A DNA stretch of 5,906 bases from CAVSUR01 sp052143655 (GTDB lineage: Bacteria; Actinomycetota; Actinomycetes; Streptosporangiales; Streptosporangiaceae). Positions within the stretch are counted from its first letter, which is position 1, and every line of letters begins with the position of its first letter. The stretch is taken from NCBI GenBank assembly GCA_052143655.1, contig JBKQSL010000157.1, positions 1 to 5,906 on the forward strand, given 5' to 3'. Positions 4,896 through 5,906 of the stretch are shown piece by piece. The notes under the pieces were generated by a model that was not told the origin of the DNA, did no database searches, and worked only from the letters and a program-made list of their open reading frames with translations. The position numbers and the translations under genes were made by a program.

Positions 4896-5906
4896 GTGGA
4901 AGAAGCCGGACTTCATGACATTGCCCGGCTGGCGCGAGACTGCGCCGTCATGACCCAGGCGGTCGCGCTGAGCCGGTGGATCACCGATACCGGGCCGCGC
5001 CCGATCACCCCGCGGCAGGTGCTCCGCAAGCCCGACCTGCCGTCCGCCGCCGAGGCGATCGGCGTCTCGCTGCCTACGCGCCTGCGCACCGCAGCGGACG
5101 TCCCGGCGCTGCACCGGCCCTGGTGCCTCGCGCTGGCCACGGGACTGCTGCGGGTCGATGACGGGACCGTGAGCGCCGGCCCGGCGACTGGCTGCTGGCC
5201 GCCCGCAGACGCCGAAGTCCTGTCCGCCTGGTCTGCCAGCCTGAGCGCCAGTTGCGCCGCCGAGGCTGGTCTCGATCAGGACGAGCACGAAGAGGCTGTG
5301 GGCGACGTACTCGCGCTGCTCAGCGTACTTCAGGATGCGCGGGTGCCCGCTGGCCGAGCGCTTGTGCAGGCGGTGCGGGCCGCAGCGCGTGACCTGTACG
5401 ACGAGTTCGGCCTGGACACGTCGTTCAGCTGGGCGGCGGACGAGGGGTTGCTGACAAAGACCGCCGCGAGGCTCGCATCGTTCGGCGCGGTCAGCGGGAA
5501 TGACGTGCTGGTCGGCGGCTGCGTAGTCACCCCGTTGGGCCGGTGGGCAGCGGATCGGCTGCGGGCCGCGCTGACCGGCCCGGGGCAGGATCTCACCGCC
5601 GCGGAACTGGTCGCGCACCTGGCGAGCTGCGTCGAGGACGACCGGGACGAGCAGGCCTGGGACTGGCTAGACGCCCAGTCCGATCCGGCGGACGCCGCGC
5701 GACGGCTCCTCCAAGTCGGCTCATTGATGGAGCCCCGGCTGCGCTGGATCGCCGCCGAGGTGGTCGGACTGCTGGGCAAAGACGCTCTGCCCGCGTGGCG
5801 GGAGATGACGGGGGTTCCCGGTATCGGACCGCACGCGCGGTACGCGCTGTACCAGATGGACGCCGGGCCGGAGCCCAGTGATGCGGAGTGGCTGTGGCTC
5901 GCGGTC
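4896..5906 (+). CDS. Partial protein of unknown function (3' end beyond the window), related to the 675-residue protein
   Basis: Translating from GTG 4896 gives 337 codons with no stop up to the last base, so the gene continues off the right edge. In-frame alternatives are GTG 4848 and ATG 4800, neither with a well-placed ribosome site. I prefer 4896 because residues 1-30 read as a natural helix (HDIARLARDCAVMTQAVALSRWI). Blocks: RWI...PITPRQVLRKPDLP (about 27-49) followed by TRLRTAADVPALHRPWCLALATGLLRV (61-87); GAVSGNDV then VVTPLGRWAADRLRAAL (197-226); and a helical part with AWDWLDAQSDPADAARRLL (254-272) and LRWIAAEVVGLLG. These line up in order with residues 222-295, 400-470 and about 504-545 of the 675-residue protein. 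No catalytic motif, signal peptide or membrane helix is visible. A long antisense frame over 4626-5618 is Arg/Gln/Pro-rich and reads as a shadow. Cytosolic; role unknown. Confidence 0.85.
   Translation, partial: MEEAGLHDIARLARDCAVMTQAVALSRWITDTGPRPITPRQVLRKPDLPSAAEAIGVSLPTRLRTAADVPALHRPWCLALATGLLRVDDGTVSAGPATGCWPPADAEVLSAWSASLSASCAAEAGLDQDEHEEAVGDVLALLSVLQDARVPAGRALVQAVRAAARDLYDEFGLDTSFSWAADEGLLTKTAARLASFGAVSGNDVLVGGCVVTPLGRWAADRLRAALTGPGQDLTAAELVAHLASCVEDDRDEQAWDWLDAQSDPADAARRLLQVGSLMEPRLRWIAAEVVGLLGKDALPAWREMTGVPGIGPHARYALYQMDAGPEPSDAEWLWLAV

Noticed and set aside
4626..5618. Minus-strand 330-codon frame as a gene
   Set aside because: Its composition is that of a high-GC shadow frame (Arg, Gln, Pro, Gly), and it lies opposite a plus-strand frame with clear relationship to a neighbouring protein.
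1..5906. CRISPR array, tRNA, rRNA, toxin-antitoxin pair or retron-like RNA
   Set aside because: No regularly spaced repeats, cloverleaf, conserved rRNA segment or reverse-transcriptase motif was seen on either strand. The two small decayed genes resemble no toxin or antitoxin I can name.

Overview
The window is GC-rich throughout, and its convincing reading frames prefer G or C at the third codon position. It has several GTG starts and purine-rich Shine-Dalgarno stretches. Together these point to a high-GC actinobacterium (Streptomyces-like or a relative); genus cannot be fixed from this sequence. No rRNA, tRNA, CRISPR array or intact insertion sequence was recognised.

Layout, left to right. 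(1) A short leader with an inverted repeat precedes a plus-strand gene (121-1029) for a predicted two-helix membrane protein: a proline-rich cytoplasmic tail, an extracytoplasmic beta-rich domain and a short C-terminal tail. (2) Convergent to it on the minus strand is the 5' part of a tyrosine recombinase (integrase) gene. The DNA-arm-binding and core-binding domains are readable, but the catalytic domain breaks off near its first motif, so this is a mobile-element relic. (3) The 350 bp upstream of the integrase (1731-2080) hold no convincing gene. They contain a hairpin and a pair of identical 10-bp direct repeats 22 bp apart, which could be integrase arm sites. (4) A large minus-strand gene (2081-4108, GTG start) encodes a 675-residue soluble protein of unknown function. 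(5) Upstream of it on the same strand is a short tract with two small coding-like pieces (about 4203-4432 and 4441-4707). Both look frameshifted or have lost their original start. (6) Reading the other way from about 4896 and running off the right edge is a partial plus-strand gene of at least 337 codons.

The main result is that the 675-residue protein and the partial right-hand protein are related. Three blocks can be aligned by eye in the same order in both: an R-x-R-[ST]-A-A-[ED]-x-P-x-L block, a G-A-V ... T-P-L-G block, and an alpha-helical C-terminal block. They flank a tract of decayed small genes and are transcribed away from it. This looks like a duplicated, actinobacteria-type accessory family of unknown function close to integrase debris. 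No function in defence, transfer or regulation can be demonstrated from sequence alone.
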